Source: Nageia nagi (Eukaryota; Pinophyta). Taken from it: a stretch of DNA of 64,000 bases. The notes under the pieces were generated by a model, which worked only from the letters and a program-made list of their open reading frames with translations, searched no databases and had not been told where the DNA came from. The position numbers were made by a program, and so were the translations under genes. This document shows positions 1 to 10,048 of the stretch, piece by piece (the stretch's first letter is position 1; every line of letters begins with the position of its first letter). The DNA lies in assembly GCA_050084985.1 (NCBI GenBank), contig JBITNC010000002.1, forward strand, positions 1,550,001 to 1,614,000. Reading direction: 5' to 3'.

Positions 1-3000
1 ATAATCATGGCATGAGGTTCTTTCCACCGAGACAATTTCCTTCCATAAGACAAGATAAACAGTTTTAGAGCAGTCATCCACAAGAAGAAGAAAAGTATAA
101 TAAAAAACAAGAAGTTGAAATAAAAGTAAAACAAGTCTGGAAAGAAAAGGAGAAACTCAGAGAGGATAAAGAGTCTTTAATCATTCAAACAACATTAAAA
201 GCTCAAGACAAACCATCACCATGGATATTAGACAGCGGATGCTCAAGTCACATGACAGGTGACAAGAAGAAATTTCAAAAACTACAGGAATATGAAGGTG
301 GGTCAGTAAGATTTGGAAACAATGATGGCGCATAGATTATCGGTAAAGGGATAGTCAAAATAAATGACGGCAACATCAAATTCGAAGAGGTATTATTTGT
401 TGTGGGACTGAAGCATAATTTGTTGAGCGTCAGTCAAATATGTGACAAAGGAAATGATGAAATTTTCAAAAAGCATGGCTATGAGATCCGAAGGGCAAAT
501 AGTGGTAGACTTGTAGCAATTGGTACAAGAACCTGTGGTAATTTATACACCTTATCAGATATTTCAGAGGGATCATGTCTTCTAGGCAAGGAGAGTGATG
601 ATTGGCTATGGCATAAGAGATTGGGACACATCTATTTTAAAAACTTGATGAACATTTGCTCAAAAAGAGCAGTAAGAGATATGCCTAGTATCAACAAACC
701 AGCAAATGATATTTGTGATTCATGCCAAAGGGGAAAGCAAACTCAGGCAAAGTTCAAAATGAAAGAATATCACACAAGCAGACCATTGGAAATCATACAC
801 ATCGACCTATGCAGACCAATGAGAACACAAAGCGTTAATGGAGATAAGTATTTTATTCTGTTCATAGATGATTATTCAAGAATGACTTGGGTGCAATTTT
901 TGAAACATAAATCTGAAGCTTTTGAAATGTTCAAAGCATTTAAAAATCAAGTAGAAAATCAGATAGAGAGGAGAATTAAATGTCTTCGCTCAGACAGAGG
1001 AGGTGAGTTCACTTCTGATGAGTTTTCTAAGTTTTGCATACAACACGGAATTAAAAGACAATTCTCTACAGTAAGAACTCCACAACAAAATGGAGTAGTT
1101 GAAAGAAAAAATAGAGCAGTACAAGAAATGGCTCGAACCATGCTGATAGAAAGCAAGGTTGCTAATAGGTTCTAGAAAGAAGCAGTGCATACTGCAGTGC
1201 ATATTCAAAATAGATGTATGATGCGACCACATGAGGACAGAACACCATATGAATTATGGTTTGGAAGAAAAGCTACAGTGAGGCACTTCAAGATATTTGG
1301 CAGTAAATGCTATATCAAGAGAATAGAAGAAAATTTAGGAAAGTTTGAGGATAGATCTGATGAAGGTATCTTTCTTGGTTACTCTTCGAAGAGCAAAGCA
1401 TACAGGTGTTACAATAAAAGGACAAAAATAATCGTTGATAGTGCTGATGTTCGTGTTGATGAGCAAAGAGATCTTCCCAAGAGAAATGATGATGATGATC
1501 TTCCTGCCTATCAAGATTCAATTGAAGAAGACAAAAAGAATAAAAACAAATCTAAGCCTCCTGTACAGCAATCACAAGTAAAGAAACTAGAAGATTCAAA
1601 TTTGCCAAGTAACCTAAATAATGTTTCAGAAAATGAGGTGGAAGAAGATGAAAATTCAAAAACTCCACCAAATAGATGGCACAAGGATCATCCACAAGAG
1701 CAAATCATCGATGAGTTTCATACAGGCATCCAAACTCGCAGAGGGGTTTCATGCACCTATTCTCTCCTATCCAATATAGAGCCTAAAAATGTCTCAGAAG
1801 CTAGCCAAGATGAAAGTTGGATGAAAGCAATGGAGGAATAACTCACTCAAATTGAAAAGAATGAAACATGGGAACTCGTTCCTAGACTAGCCAACAAAAA
1901 TGTGATTGGCACAAAGTGGGTTTTTCGCAATAAGTTGAATGAAGATGGGATAGTGGTTCGAAATAAAGCTAGACTTGTCTGCAAGGGATATGCTCAAGTT
2001 GAAGGAATTGATTTTGAAGAAACTTTTGCACCTGTGGCCAGATTAGAAGCTATTTGCATGTTTTTAGCTTTTGCAGTGTATAAAGACTTTACAGTTTATC
2101 AAATGGATGTAAAATCAGCCTTTCTAAATGGCAAAATTAAGGAAGAAGTCTATATTGAACAGCCAGATGGTTTCCAATTGGGAGAGAATCCTAATCTGGT
2201 ATGCAAACTAAAGAAGGCTCTGTATGGTTTAAAACAGGCACCTCGAGCATGGTACTCCAGACTTGATACATATCTTCAGCAGCAAGGCTTTAGAAAAGGA
2301 ATTATGGATAGCAATTTATACATTAAATCAGAAAAGGAAAATCAGCTAATTATTATTGTCTATGTAGATGATATAATTTTTGGAGGAAGCAAGAATGAGC
2401 TATGTAAAAATCTTGCTGACAACATGCAAACAGAATTCGAGATGTCTATGATAGGTGAGCTTGCATTTTTTCTTGGCTTACAAATCAATCAGTTGAAGAA
2501 TGGCATGTTCATTTCTCAAACCAAGTATGTTAAGGAGATGCTAAAGAAGTTTACCATGGAAGATTGTAAACTTGTGAGCACCCCTATGACGATAGGCTGC
2601 AAATTAAGCAAGGATGATAAAGCACCAACAGTAGATCAAACACAATACAGGTCAATGATTGGAAGTTTATTATATTTGACAGCTACTAGACCAGATATTC
2701 TTCAAGCAGTATGTATGGTTGCTCGATTTCAAGCAAATCCCAAAGAAACACATGTTACTGCAGTAAAGAGAATATTCAGATATCTTAAAGGTACAGTAGA
2801 ATATGGTTTATGGTATCCTAGAGGGAAGGACTTTACACTTATTGCCTTTTCAGATGCAGATTGGGTAGGATGCGTGGATGATAGGAAGAGCACCAGTGGA
2901 GGAGCATTTTATTTGGGTAATAATCTTGTTGGCTGGCATAGTAAAAAGCAAGACTCAGTATCCCTATCTATAGCAGAGGTAGAGTATATAGTAGCAACTT

Positions 3001-3314
3001 CTTGCTGCACACAAATTCTATGGATGAAGTAGATGCTAAAAGATTTTGGTATACAGATTAACGACCCCATATTAGTTCTTTGTGATAACACAAGTGCAAT
3101 CAATATATCAAAAAATCCTGTTATGCACTCACGAACAAAGCATATTGCAATCAGATATCACTTTCTAAAAGAAAAAGTGGCATAAGGAGAAGTACAGTTG
3201 GATTTTGTTCCAACCATAGAGCAAGTAGCAGACATCTTTACAAAGCCTTTGCCCAAAGACGTCTTCGAATATCTTCGAAACAAGCTAGGAGTTGTTGTCC
3301 TTCCCAAGCATTAG
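1..3314 (+). pseudogene. SIRE/Maximus-like Ty1/copia gag-pol remnant
   Basis: Polyprotein of a copia retrotransposon, entering from the left in late gag. In order I see: protease motif DSGCSSHMTG near 234; GAG-pre-integrase (LWHKRLGH) near 606; integrase core near 790-1170 with FIDDYSR, LRSDRGGEF and PQQNGVVERKN; reverse transcriptase from 1900 with DVKSAFLNG and YVDD at 2361-2372; RNase H near 2850-3290 with DADWVGC and HIAIRYHF; a normal end at 3312-3314. Everything lies in one frame with no frameshift, but six in-frame stops break it: 66-68, 333-335, 1173-1175, 1839-1841, 3030-3032 and 3183-3185. The sequence resembles the SIRE/Maximus lineage, which is known for long LTRs and a long spacer after pol; both occur here. 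It cannot make a full protein. Confidence 0.93.
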
Positions 3315-3542
3315 CTAGTTTTGGACGTCACATTCTCAGGGGGAGTGTTTATTTTTTTTCTTCCTATATTGCTTCTGTGTATCTTATTTTTGTATGCATA
3401 CTACTGATTTCCTGAGAATGTGATGTATGGACTCAGGGGGAGTCTGTAAATTCCCTTTGTTATTATTGATAAAGGGGGAGAGAAAAGTCCCGATGCTGGT
3501 GTCTGATCAAGTGGTGTTGCCAACAATTCCAAAGGGGGAGAT
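3315..3542 (+). other. Post-pol spacer with four polypurine-tract copies
   Basis: Non-coding stretch between the end of pol and the LTR. The purine motif GGGGGAG occurs four times: 3339-3345, 3436-3442, 3474-3480 and 3534-3540. The last, preceded by AAA, ends two bases before the LTR start and is the likely primer for plus-strand DNA synthesis. The others look like duplicated polypurine tracts, a trait reported for SIRE-type elements. Confidence 0.75.
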
Positions 3543-3595
3543 TGTTGAGCATGTGTGATTATCATTGTTGTCAACACGTGGTTTTGGTAAAGATC

Positions 3596-4200
3596 AGGTC
3601 CTGAAGGTGATGAGGTCAGCAAGGAGAATTGAAAAGCTAGGGTTAGTAAATTAAGCATTTTGGAATGAAATGATAAAAGCTCAGTTGTAAAAAAATCAGG
3701 TTCTAGAGAAAGTGAGTAGAGCATTTCAGAAGCATGAAGATGACATCATAGGGAGAACAACGTTCACATTTTTGAATGAAATCGGGTCCCAGAGATGATG
3801 AGGTCAGCAAGGAGCGATCAAATAGCTGATGCCAGTGAGTAAAACATTCCGGAGGGAAGAGATGACATCATGGGAAGAACGATGTTCACATTTTTGAATG
3901 AAGCTAGGTTTTAGAGATGATGAGGTCAGCAAGGGGTGATTAAAAAGGTCAGAGTCAGTAGATTAAGCATTCCAGAATGAAATGATAAAAGCTCAGTTGT
4001 GAAAAAATTGGGTTCTAGAGAAAGTGAGTAGAGCATTCCGGAAGCATGAAGATGACATCACGAGGAGAACAACATTCACATTTTTGAATGAAACCAGGTC
4101 CCAGAGATGATGAGGCCAACAATGAGTGATCAAATAATCGGAGCCAGTGAGTAAAACATTCTGGAATGTAGAGATGAGAATAGCAAAGAGAGATCAAATA
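3596..4200 (+). repeat. About 310-bp tandem array in SIRE LTR
   Basis: The word TGATGAGGTCAGCAAGG begins at 3608, 3796 and 3918, with a variant at 4108. Steps of 310 (3608 to 3918) and 312 (3796 to 4108) show a higher-order unit of about 310 bp made of two related half-units of about 188 and 122 bp. Each unit also carries GATGACATCA and CATTTTTGAATGAA. Nearly two full units are present. Confidence 0.8.
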
Positions 4201-4263
4201 GACAGAGCTAGTAAATAGAATATCTTGGAAGCGATAAGGATAGCGAGAAGTTAGATCACAGTC

Positions 4264-4310
4264 TGTTGAGCATGTGTGATTGTCATTGTTGTTAACACAT
4301 GGTTTTGGCT
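4264..4310 (+). repeat. Second copy of the SIRE LTR start
   Basis: TGTTGAGCATGTGTGATTG and the next roughly 27 bases repeat the LTR start at 3543 with a few transitions. The 721-bp segment 3543-4263 is thus bounded by two LTR starts, suggesting duplication by unequal exchange or insertion of array material just inside the LTR. Confidence 0.75.
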
Positions 4311-4435
4311 GTGTCTTCACGTAGTAGTATGGTAGTAGTATGATGGTCCATTTACAGTCTTGTTTGCCCCTTTCTGAAACCCCCTCAAGGAGACATATTT
4401 AAGTTTCTTTTTTCCAGAAATGACATCAGCACGGA

Positions 4436-4820
4436 CATTGTAGGAAGCATTTTACTCTACTTCCAGAGTCCAGAGAAGATGATGTTAGCAGTTGGTGTTG
4501 AAAAGTTCAGAATGCCACACAGATACCTTGGAACTCTCTTCCAGATTCCAGAGATGATAACATCATGGTGTATACAATAAACATCCGGTAAGCTAGTCAA
4601 TCTCTAGGCTATAGAAAGAGACTCCAGACATCACGGGAAGCATTTTACTCTACTTTCAGAGTCCAGAGAAGATGATGTTAGCAGTTGGTGTTGAAAAGTC
4701 TGGAAGGCCACGTAGATACCTTGGAACTCTCTTCCGGAGTGCGGAGATGATGACATCATGGTGTATACAATAAACATCCGGTAAGCTAGTCAATCTCTAG
4801 GTTATAGAAAGAGACTTCGA
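4436..4820 (+). repeat. 193-bp tandem duplication in SIRE LTR
   Basis: GGAAGCATTTTACTCTAC occurs at 4443 and 4636, and the following roughly 180 bp repeat closely, including GATGATGTTAGCAGTTGGTG and TATACAATAAACATCCGG. Two copies, period 193 bp. Confidence 0.85.
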
Positions 4821-5064
4821 AACTAAATAATCAGATACTATCAAATCTTCGAAATTAATGGAGAAAGAGCTATACTTATCTGAACAACTCTATTTGAGCA
4901 ATAGGAGCATTCATCAGTTACAACAGTTGCAGTCTCAGATAGTGAACTCTCTTAGTGCAGGAGCAGTTACAAATAAAGATTTCTTTTCAGTTTGTTTTTG
5001 ATAACATGTTATGATAGGAACAGTTTCTTGGGGGGTTTTCTTGATGTGTAACGATTATTGTAGG

Positions 5065-5937
5065 TGTTGATTAGGATTGTGTAATATATGCACCATGAAC
5101 AATCTTAACCAAAGTAAATCAAGAACAGACTATAGTGACAGTCTGATCTCCGGAGAAGGCCGGTTCCTTATCAATTGGGCGTAGAAAAAGTAATAGGAAA
5201 GGAAATAAAAGAGTAGAGTGCGAGGAATTCAAGCAAAAGGGTTAGGGTAACAGGAAAGAAATAAAAAGAGTAGAGTGCGAGGGATTTAAGCAAAAGGCTA
5301 GGGTAACAGGAAAGAAATAAAAGGAATAGAGTGCGAGGGATTTAAGCAAAAGGCTAGGGTAACAGGAAAGAAATAAAAGGAATAGAGTGTGAGGGATTTA
5401 AGCAAAAGGCTAGGGTAACAGGAAAGAAATAAAAGGAGTAGAGTACGAGGAATTCAAGCAAAAGGCTTAGGGTAACAAGAGAGAAAGCAAAGGTGGATCA
5501 CTAGTTCAGCGCAGGCTTTCACAGTGTGTGAAACCTTGGCCTGAATCTAGTGTAGCAGCTACGGTATAAGTTCTCACTCTCTAATAGTTTCCCAGCTTTA
5601 CTCTACCATGTAGCAGACACAGTTATACTAGTAACCTGCAATTATCATTCAGGAAACAAGCTAAGCTGCCATGATGTAACCAAATTAAGAATGAAAATTA
5701 CGAGTGCTAGACAAGAAAGGTCAAGATGGTATCATATTACTGATAAAAACTACAGGTCTTCGAGAATAAATGTAAAGAGCAATACTAGGCTTCTGACCCT
5801 TCTTCCACTTTATTTTCATATACTTATACTGCAGTAATAGCAGTTACAAGATTTGCATAACAGAAACGTTTACAAAACGGCTTAAAGATTCCATCCTTCT
5901 TTTAACTGATACTACCTACATACGCCACTTGGTAGCA
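5065..5937 (-). repeat. 3' LTR of gag-only element
   Basis: 873 bp, a direct repeat of 7654-8526 with equal length and few differences. Because the gag reads on the minus strand, this left copy is the 3' LTR. It contains the 56-bp minisatellite at 5196-5480. Confidence 0.9.
5196..5480. repeat. 56-bp minisatellite, five copies, in LTR
   Basis: Units start with GGAAAG or GGAAAGAAATAAA at 5196, 5253, 5309, 5365 and 5421: period 57, then 56. Each holds AGTAGAGTGCGAGG and GCTAGGGTAACA. The same array sits in the other LTR at the same offset (131 bases from the LTR edge). Confidence 0.92.
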
Positions 5938-5984
5938 TTTCACTACTACATAGGGTCCGGAACCACATGGATTTGAATTTGTTT

Positions 5985-6090
5985 TTTTTTTTTAAAGAAA
6001 ATAATATCCTCATCCCATTTCAATGCCGAATCTCCTTCTCTGAAAGTATCTAGAGTTGATTTTCGATCATCGAACCACCTTTTACTATTT
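5985..6090 (-). pseudogene. Integrase C-terminal fragment in gag-only element
   Basis: Minus-strand translation gives FREGDSALKWDED, the motif that follows the integrase core in many plant gypsy polyproteins (usual form LKWDEDRAKPG). It lies close to the 3' LTR, where integrase would end, while everything between gag and here is missing. This suggests that the element arose from a full gypsy element by one large internal deletion. Confidence 0.5.
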
Positions 6091-6623
6091 CATTTCTTAT
6101 CCGAAGGTCTTGATATGATTGATTCTGGAGCTCTTTTGGAGTTCAACTTTTCTTTCCGGAATACCAGAGACTAGGGGTTTTTCATTGATCTTATTTCCAC
6201 AGTAAAACCTCCTATACCTGCTGGTGCAAAATTCCTCAGGTTCACATCTCGGCTTATGTCGTCAGCTACACCAGGCGGAGGAATGCCCCCACTTCTTGAT
6301 AAATATTCTTGATATTGATAAATAGGACATGTGGTTTATTCGTGAGCATCATTGCAGGCCAAACACAAACCAGAGGCTGACCCAGAAGAGGAAGCTTGGC
6401 TTACATCATCATTCAACACATTCTGAGCCTTTTTTACAGCAAGATAAGGATATCTTCTTGCATCACTTTATCTGCTTAGCATGGTAATCCGGTTTGCCAT
6501 ATTTCTACACAAATTTTGGAGTTCCTGAATCTCTGTCAATGAAGCTACCCCTTGATTCATATTAGGCTGATGAGGGGCTGGTAAGGCCAAGGGAGCTCTA
6601 GGGACTGGCAAGGTTGATGGCCA
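6091..6623 (-). pseudogene. Gag C-terminal remnant after the gag stop
   Basis: Beyond the stop of the main gag frame, other minus-strand frames continue gag-like sequence: proline-rich, then LTEIQELQNLCRNMANRI near 6490-6540, then a cysteine/histidine stretch CLACNDAHE...CPIYQ near 6320-6370 that looks like a damaged gag zinc knuckle. The main gag frame is thus probably C-terminally truncated by a frameshift. Confidence 0.5.
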
Positions 6624-7505
6624 CTATTGGATAGGGGTGGGGATACTGGCCAGTGGTGGAGCCAAACTAATTGCTTGAGGTCTCAAAACTTGCTGTTGGG
6701 TGGTTATTAGAAAATAAGGCATTGGTATGCGACTTGGAAATTTTCCAACTGCAATAAGATAGGATTTAGCATACACTGCTTGTCTATAGACCTCTGAGAA
6801 AGTATTTACTCTAGAATTTTGGATTTGCAGAGAGAGATCCAGAGGAAAGGCTCTCAGGTAATACATTAAGGCTTGAAATTGCTGAGGCCTGACTAGCATT
6901 GGGACTCTTATCCAAGTTTTTTGGAATCTAATATTGAAATTAGGGATATTTTCTTGCTCATATCTTTTGATTGAAGTGAACTGTGTTAACAGGGAAAAAG
7001 GATCTCTTAATTCATTAAATTCCAAGATAAAGAGCTCTGCCAGTTGAGCCCAAGTGGTTATAGATCCATTAGGAAGGCCCCTGTACCAATCTAGGACCTT
7101 TCCTTTGAAAGATTGAGCCAGTAATCTCACCATGACATCTTCATGTTGGATATTGTGAATCTTAGCTAGGCTAGCTACATCAACGCAATGCTCATAAGCC
7201 ATTTTCTCTGATGTTGCATCAAACTTCAAAAGGGTTTTAAAAACATTTGCTGGGATGTCATGCAACACCGCCAGGGCTATTGGTACCCCATTGTCCCATT
7301 CTGGATAAACATTCTGAGCTGGATTAGCCATTTCAGGAGAGGTATTTCTAGTATGAAGATTGGATGATTCTGGCTTGGTAAAGGATTTTAGGGAGCTGAT
7401 ACTATTCAGATACTTGGACTTGATCAGGGTCTTTCTCTTAGGAGTATCTAACATTCTAAAATCTGGTGCTTCTTTTGCTGCTCTAGTTTTAGATCTTGTC
7501 CACAT
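6624..7505 (-). CDS. Gypsy-type retrotransposon Gag (capsid) protein
   Basis: 293 codons, open from ATG at 7505 to the stop at 6624-6626. The centre (residues about 65-245) is a retrotransposon gag domain of plant Ty3/gypsy type: KMAYEHCVDVASL, LLAQSFKGKVLDWYRGLP, TWAQLAELFILEFN and LRAFPLDLSLQIQNS. Gag forms the virus-like particle that packages the element's RNA. The N-terminal 60 residues are basic (MWTRSKTRAAKE), as is usual. No protease or polymerase follows. A gag with a broken tail and otherwise clean frame suggests recent activity or selection on gag alone. It starts about 150 bp inside the 5' LTR, a normal leader length. Confidence 0.82.
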   Translation of the reverse strand: MWTRSKTRAAKEAPDFRMLDTPKRKTLIKSKYLNSISSLKSFTKPESSNLHTRNTSPEMANPAQNVYPEWDNGVPIALAVLHDIPANVFKTLLKFDATSEKMAYEHCVDVASLAKIHNIQHEDVMVRLLAQSFKGKVLDWYRGLPNGSITTWAQLAELFILEFNELRDPFSLLTQFTSIKRYEQENIPNFNIRFQKTWIRVPMLVRPQQFQALMYYLRAFPLDLSLQIQNSRVNTFSEVYRQAVYAKSYLIAVGKFPSRIPMPYFLITTQQQVLRPQAISLAPPLASIPTPIQ

Positions 7506-7596
7506 AAACTCTAGGTTGCAAAAGAAAATGATAGGTTCAAAAGCACATATGATATTTACAAATAATTTGCTTTAATACATACCATAGATAGTGCTT

Positions 7597-7635
7597 CAGC
7601 AGAGTCGCCAATAAGTCTCTTCGTGCCCCTACTTG
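7597..7635 (-). promoter_or_regulatory. Primer-binding region of gag-only element
   Basis: On the minus strand, just after the 5' LTR, the leader holds TTGGCACGCCAAGTAGGGGC and then TTGGCGACTCTGCTG (7597-7611). Motifs like these mark the leader and primer-binding site of many plant gypsy elements; TGGCGACTCTGCTGG matches a tRNA-Arg-type site. Which of the two primes is not certain, because the second lies about 43 bp from the LTR edge. Confidence 0.5.
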
Positions 7636-7653
7636 GCGTGCCAAAAGAGATAC

Positions 7654-8526
7654 TATTGATTAGGATTGTGTAATATATGCGCCATGAACAATCTTAACCA
7701 AAGTAAATCAAGAATAGACTATAGTGACAGTCTGATCTCCGGAGAAGGTCGGTTCCTTATCAATTGGGCGTAGAAAAAGTAATAGGAAAGGAAATAAAAG
7801 AGTAGAGTGCGAGGAATTCAAGCAAAAGGGTTAGGGTAACAGGAAAGAAATAAAAAGAGTAGAGTGCGAGGGATTTAAGCAAAAGGCTAGGGTAACAGGA
7901 AAGAAATAAAAGGAATAGAGTGCAAGGGATTTAAGCAAAAGGCTAGGGTAACAGGAAAGAAATAAAAGGAATAGAGTGTAAGGGATTTAAGTAAAAGGAT
8001 AGGGTAACAGGAAAGAAATAAAAGGAGTAGAGTGCGAGGAATTCAAGCAAAAGGCTTAGGGTAACAAGAGAGAAAGCAAAGGTGGATCACTAGTTCAGCG
8101 CAGGCTTTCACAGTGTGTGAAACCTTGGCCTGAATCTAGTGTAGCAACTACGGTACAAGCTCTCACTCTCTAATAGTTTCCCAGCTTTACTCTACCATGT
8201 AGCAGACACAGTTATACTAGCAACCCGCAATTATCATTCAGGAAACAAGCTAAGCTGCCACAATGTAACCAAATTAAGAATGATAATTACGAGTGCTAGA
8301 CAAGAAAGGTCAAGATGGTATCATATTACTGATAAAAACTACAGGTATTCGAGAATAAATGTAAAGAGCAATACTAGGCTTCTGACCCTTCTTCCACTTT
8401 ATTTTCATATACTTATACTGCAGTAATAGCAGTTACAAGATTTGCAGAATAGAAACGTTTACAAAACAACTTAAAGATTCCATCCTTCTTTTAACTGATA
8501 CTACCTACATACGCCACTTGGTAGAA
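7654..8526 (-). repeat. 5' LTR of gag-only element
   Basis: 873 bp, direct repeat of 5065-5937. Holds the 56-bp minisatellite from 7785 to about 8070, again five units. Terminal dinucleotides are TA...AA on the plus strand, each one base away from TG...CA. Confidence 0.9.
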
Positions 8527-8559
8527 TATTACAAAAACGGGCAAGATTGCAGATGATAC

Positions 8560-9370
8560 ACTTCTTGACAACTATGATCTGACCTTTTGCTGGCTTTATC
8601 TCTACATTCCAGAATGTTTTACTCATTGGCTACAGCTTTTTGATTGCTCTTTGCTGACCTCATCACTTTTGGGCTCCAATTTCATTCAAAAATGAGAATG
8701 TTGTTCTCCTTGTGATGTCATCTCTATGCTTCCGGAATGCTCTACTCACTTTCTCCAGAACCTAGTTTTTTCAACAACTAAGCTTTTATCATTTCATCCT
8801 GGAATGTTTAATCTACTGACTCCAGATTTTTTAATCACCCCTTGCTGACCTCATCACTTCCGGAACCTAGTCTTTACCAAAACATGACTGTCTCATACTC
8901 TGCGATGTCATCATTTCATTTCGGAATGCTTTACTTCTAGAACACTTATTTTACGAGGTTCCAGCTTCTTCGATCATTTCTCGCTGACCTCATCACTTCC
9001 GAGCTTTGGTTTTGGGTTAAGGCCCTGAATCATTGACATCATCTCTTACCTCTAGAATGTTTTACTCACTGACTTCGGCTTCTCAATTTCCCTTACTGAC
9101 CTCATCACTTCCGGAACCCAGTTTTGTTGTCATCTTCTACTTCTAGAAATGTTTTACTCGCTTTCTTCGAAAATTGGGCCTTTCCACAACTGAGCTTTTA
9201 TCATCATTCTGAAATGCTTTATCCACTGACTCTAGTATTTTAATCACCCCTTGCTGACATCATCATTTTCGAAACCTTTTTTTTTGCCAAAATGTGACTA
9301 TCTTATCCTCTGTGATGTCATCATCTTATTCTGGAATCTTTTACTTCCGGAACACTTATTTTACGAGCTC
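8560..9370 (-). repeat. Inverted SIRE LTR array
   Basis: This stretch reads on the minus strand like the array at 3596-4200: CCTTGCTGACCTCATCA, TGATGTCATC and CTTTTATCATTTCAT are reverse complements of its landmarks. Two larger units can be recognised from GAACACTTATTTTACGAG, seen near 8940 and 9345 (about 405 bp apart). The gag-only element therefore has the same repeat family on both sides in opposite directions. Confidence 0.8.
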
Positions 9371-10048
9371 CAGAAAAAACTCCCGAGGATCTTAAAATGA
9401 GCTCATGATTGCAAGTACAGTACATTGGGGCTTTAATAAAGAGTTTATTATGTATGAATATACAGTAGGAATGAATGTGAAGAGTGTATTGTAGATTGAG
9501 TGAAAACTGGCAAGTAGAGCAGTGTGGTACAGGTGGTAATAGTGTGGAAGAGGGGAGTATCAGGAGTATGTGAAGTGAGCAAATGAATATGCAGATAGTA
9601 TAGTGATTGTTTAACTGTGTTACTTTGGAGCTGTGTGTAGAGATCAAATAATGAGCATTAGAGCTAGACCATTAAGGGTCTTCTAGAACTGTATTCTTTC
9701 CTCCTTTTTGAATGTTGTATCAAGTGGGTGCTTGATAGCTGGAATTGGTGCTCCAAGCAGTAGGTGCTGCTATTTTTAAAGTGGTAGTTGGTGCTACCCT
9801 TCACAGTTGGTGCTATGAATCTGTAAGCTTTCTTTAATGAATGGATTTGGATTGGAGTCCAAGCAATCATTTTCGGGGATGTAGCCAATCTGGTGAACCT
9901 CGTTATATCTGGTGTTGTGTGATGTACTTAGTGTGCTTGCTCAATTTTCTCTGGCTTTTAATCTATCTTTATTTAAGAAGGTTAAATTGATTAATTTTTT
10001 TTATACACTGATTCACCCCCCCCTCTCAGTGTCACTCGAAGTCCAACA
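9371..10048 (+). repeat. End segment of SIRE-like LTR
   Basis: Plus-oriented LTR tail with a run CCCCCCCCTCTCAGTGTCA and terminal GTCCAACA at 10048. It also has repeated TTGGTGCT words (9745-9830). The next base starts a copia gag remnant on the opposite strand, so this LTR end appears to mark the insertion of the SIRE element into that older copy. Confidence 0.65.

Larger units (their letters stand above)
5065..8526 (-). mobile_element. Gag-only (TR-GAG-like) gypsy LTR element
   Basis: A compact 3.46-kb element bounded by two direct 873-bp LTRs, with one gag gene on the minus strand. The inner region is only 1.7 kb and has no reverse transcriptase, RNase H or integrase core. This matches the class known as terminal-repeat retrotransposons with a GAG domain, which move using enzymes of full-length relatives. 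The two LTRs differ at about 4 of the first 131 bases, so it is one of the younger insertions here. The left LTR keeps TG...CA ends; the right has TA...AA. I find no target-site duplication (GTAGG on the left, TATTA on the right). Confidence 0.85.
3543..10048 (+). mobile_element. SIRE-like 3' LTR, expanded and interrupted
   Basis: The LTR begins TGTTGAGCATG directly after the polypurine tract. The first clear matching end on this strand is the pyrimidine-rich stretch near 10010 followed by GTCCAACA ending at 10048, so I take TG...CA as 3543-10048. Inside are tandem arrays, a second copy of the LTR start at 4264, a gag-only LTR element (5065-8526) and an array in the opposite orientation (8560-9370). 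Even without the inserted element about 3 kb remains, long for an LTR, so this may be a composite of two LTRs or a rearranged one. The 5' LTR lies outside the window, so the limits cannot be tested here. Confidence 0.55.

Noticed and set aside
5196-5480. Regular repeats that could be taken for a CRISPR array
   Set aside because: The units are contiguous 56-bp tandem copies without unique spacers, and the setting is a plant retrotransposon LTR.
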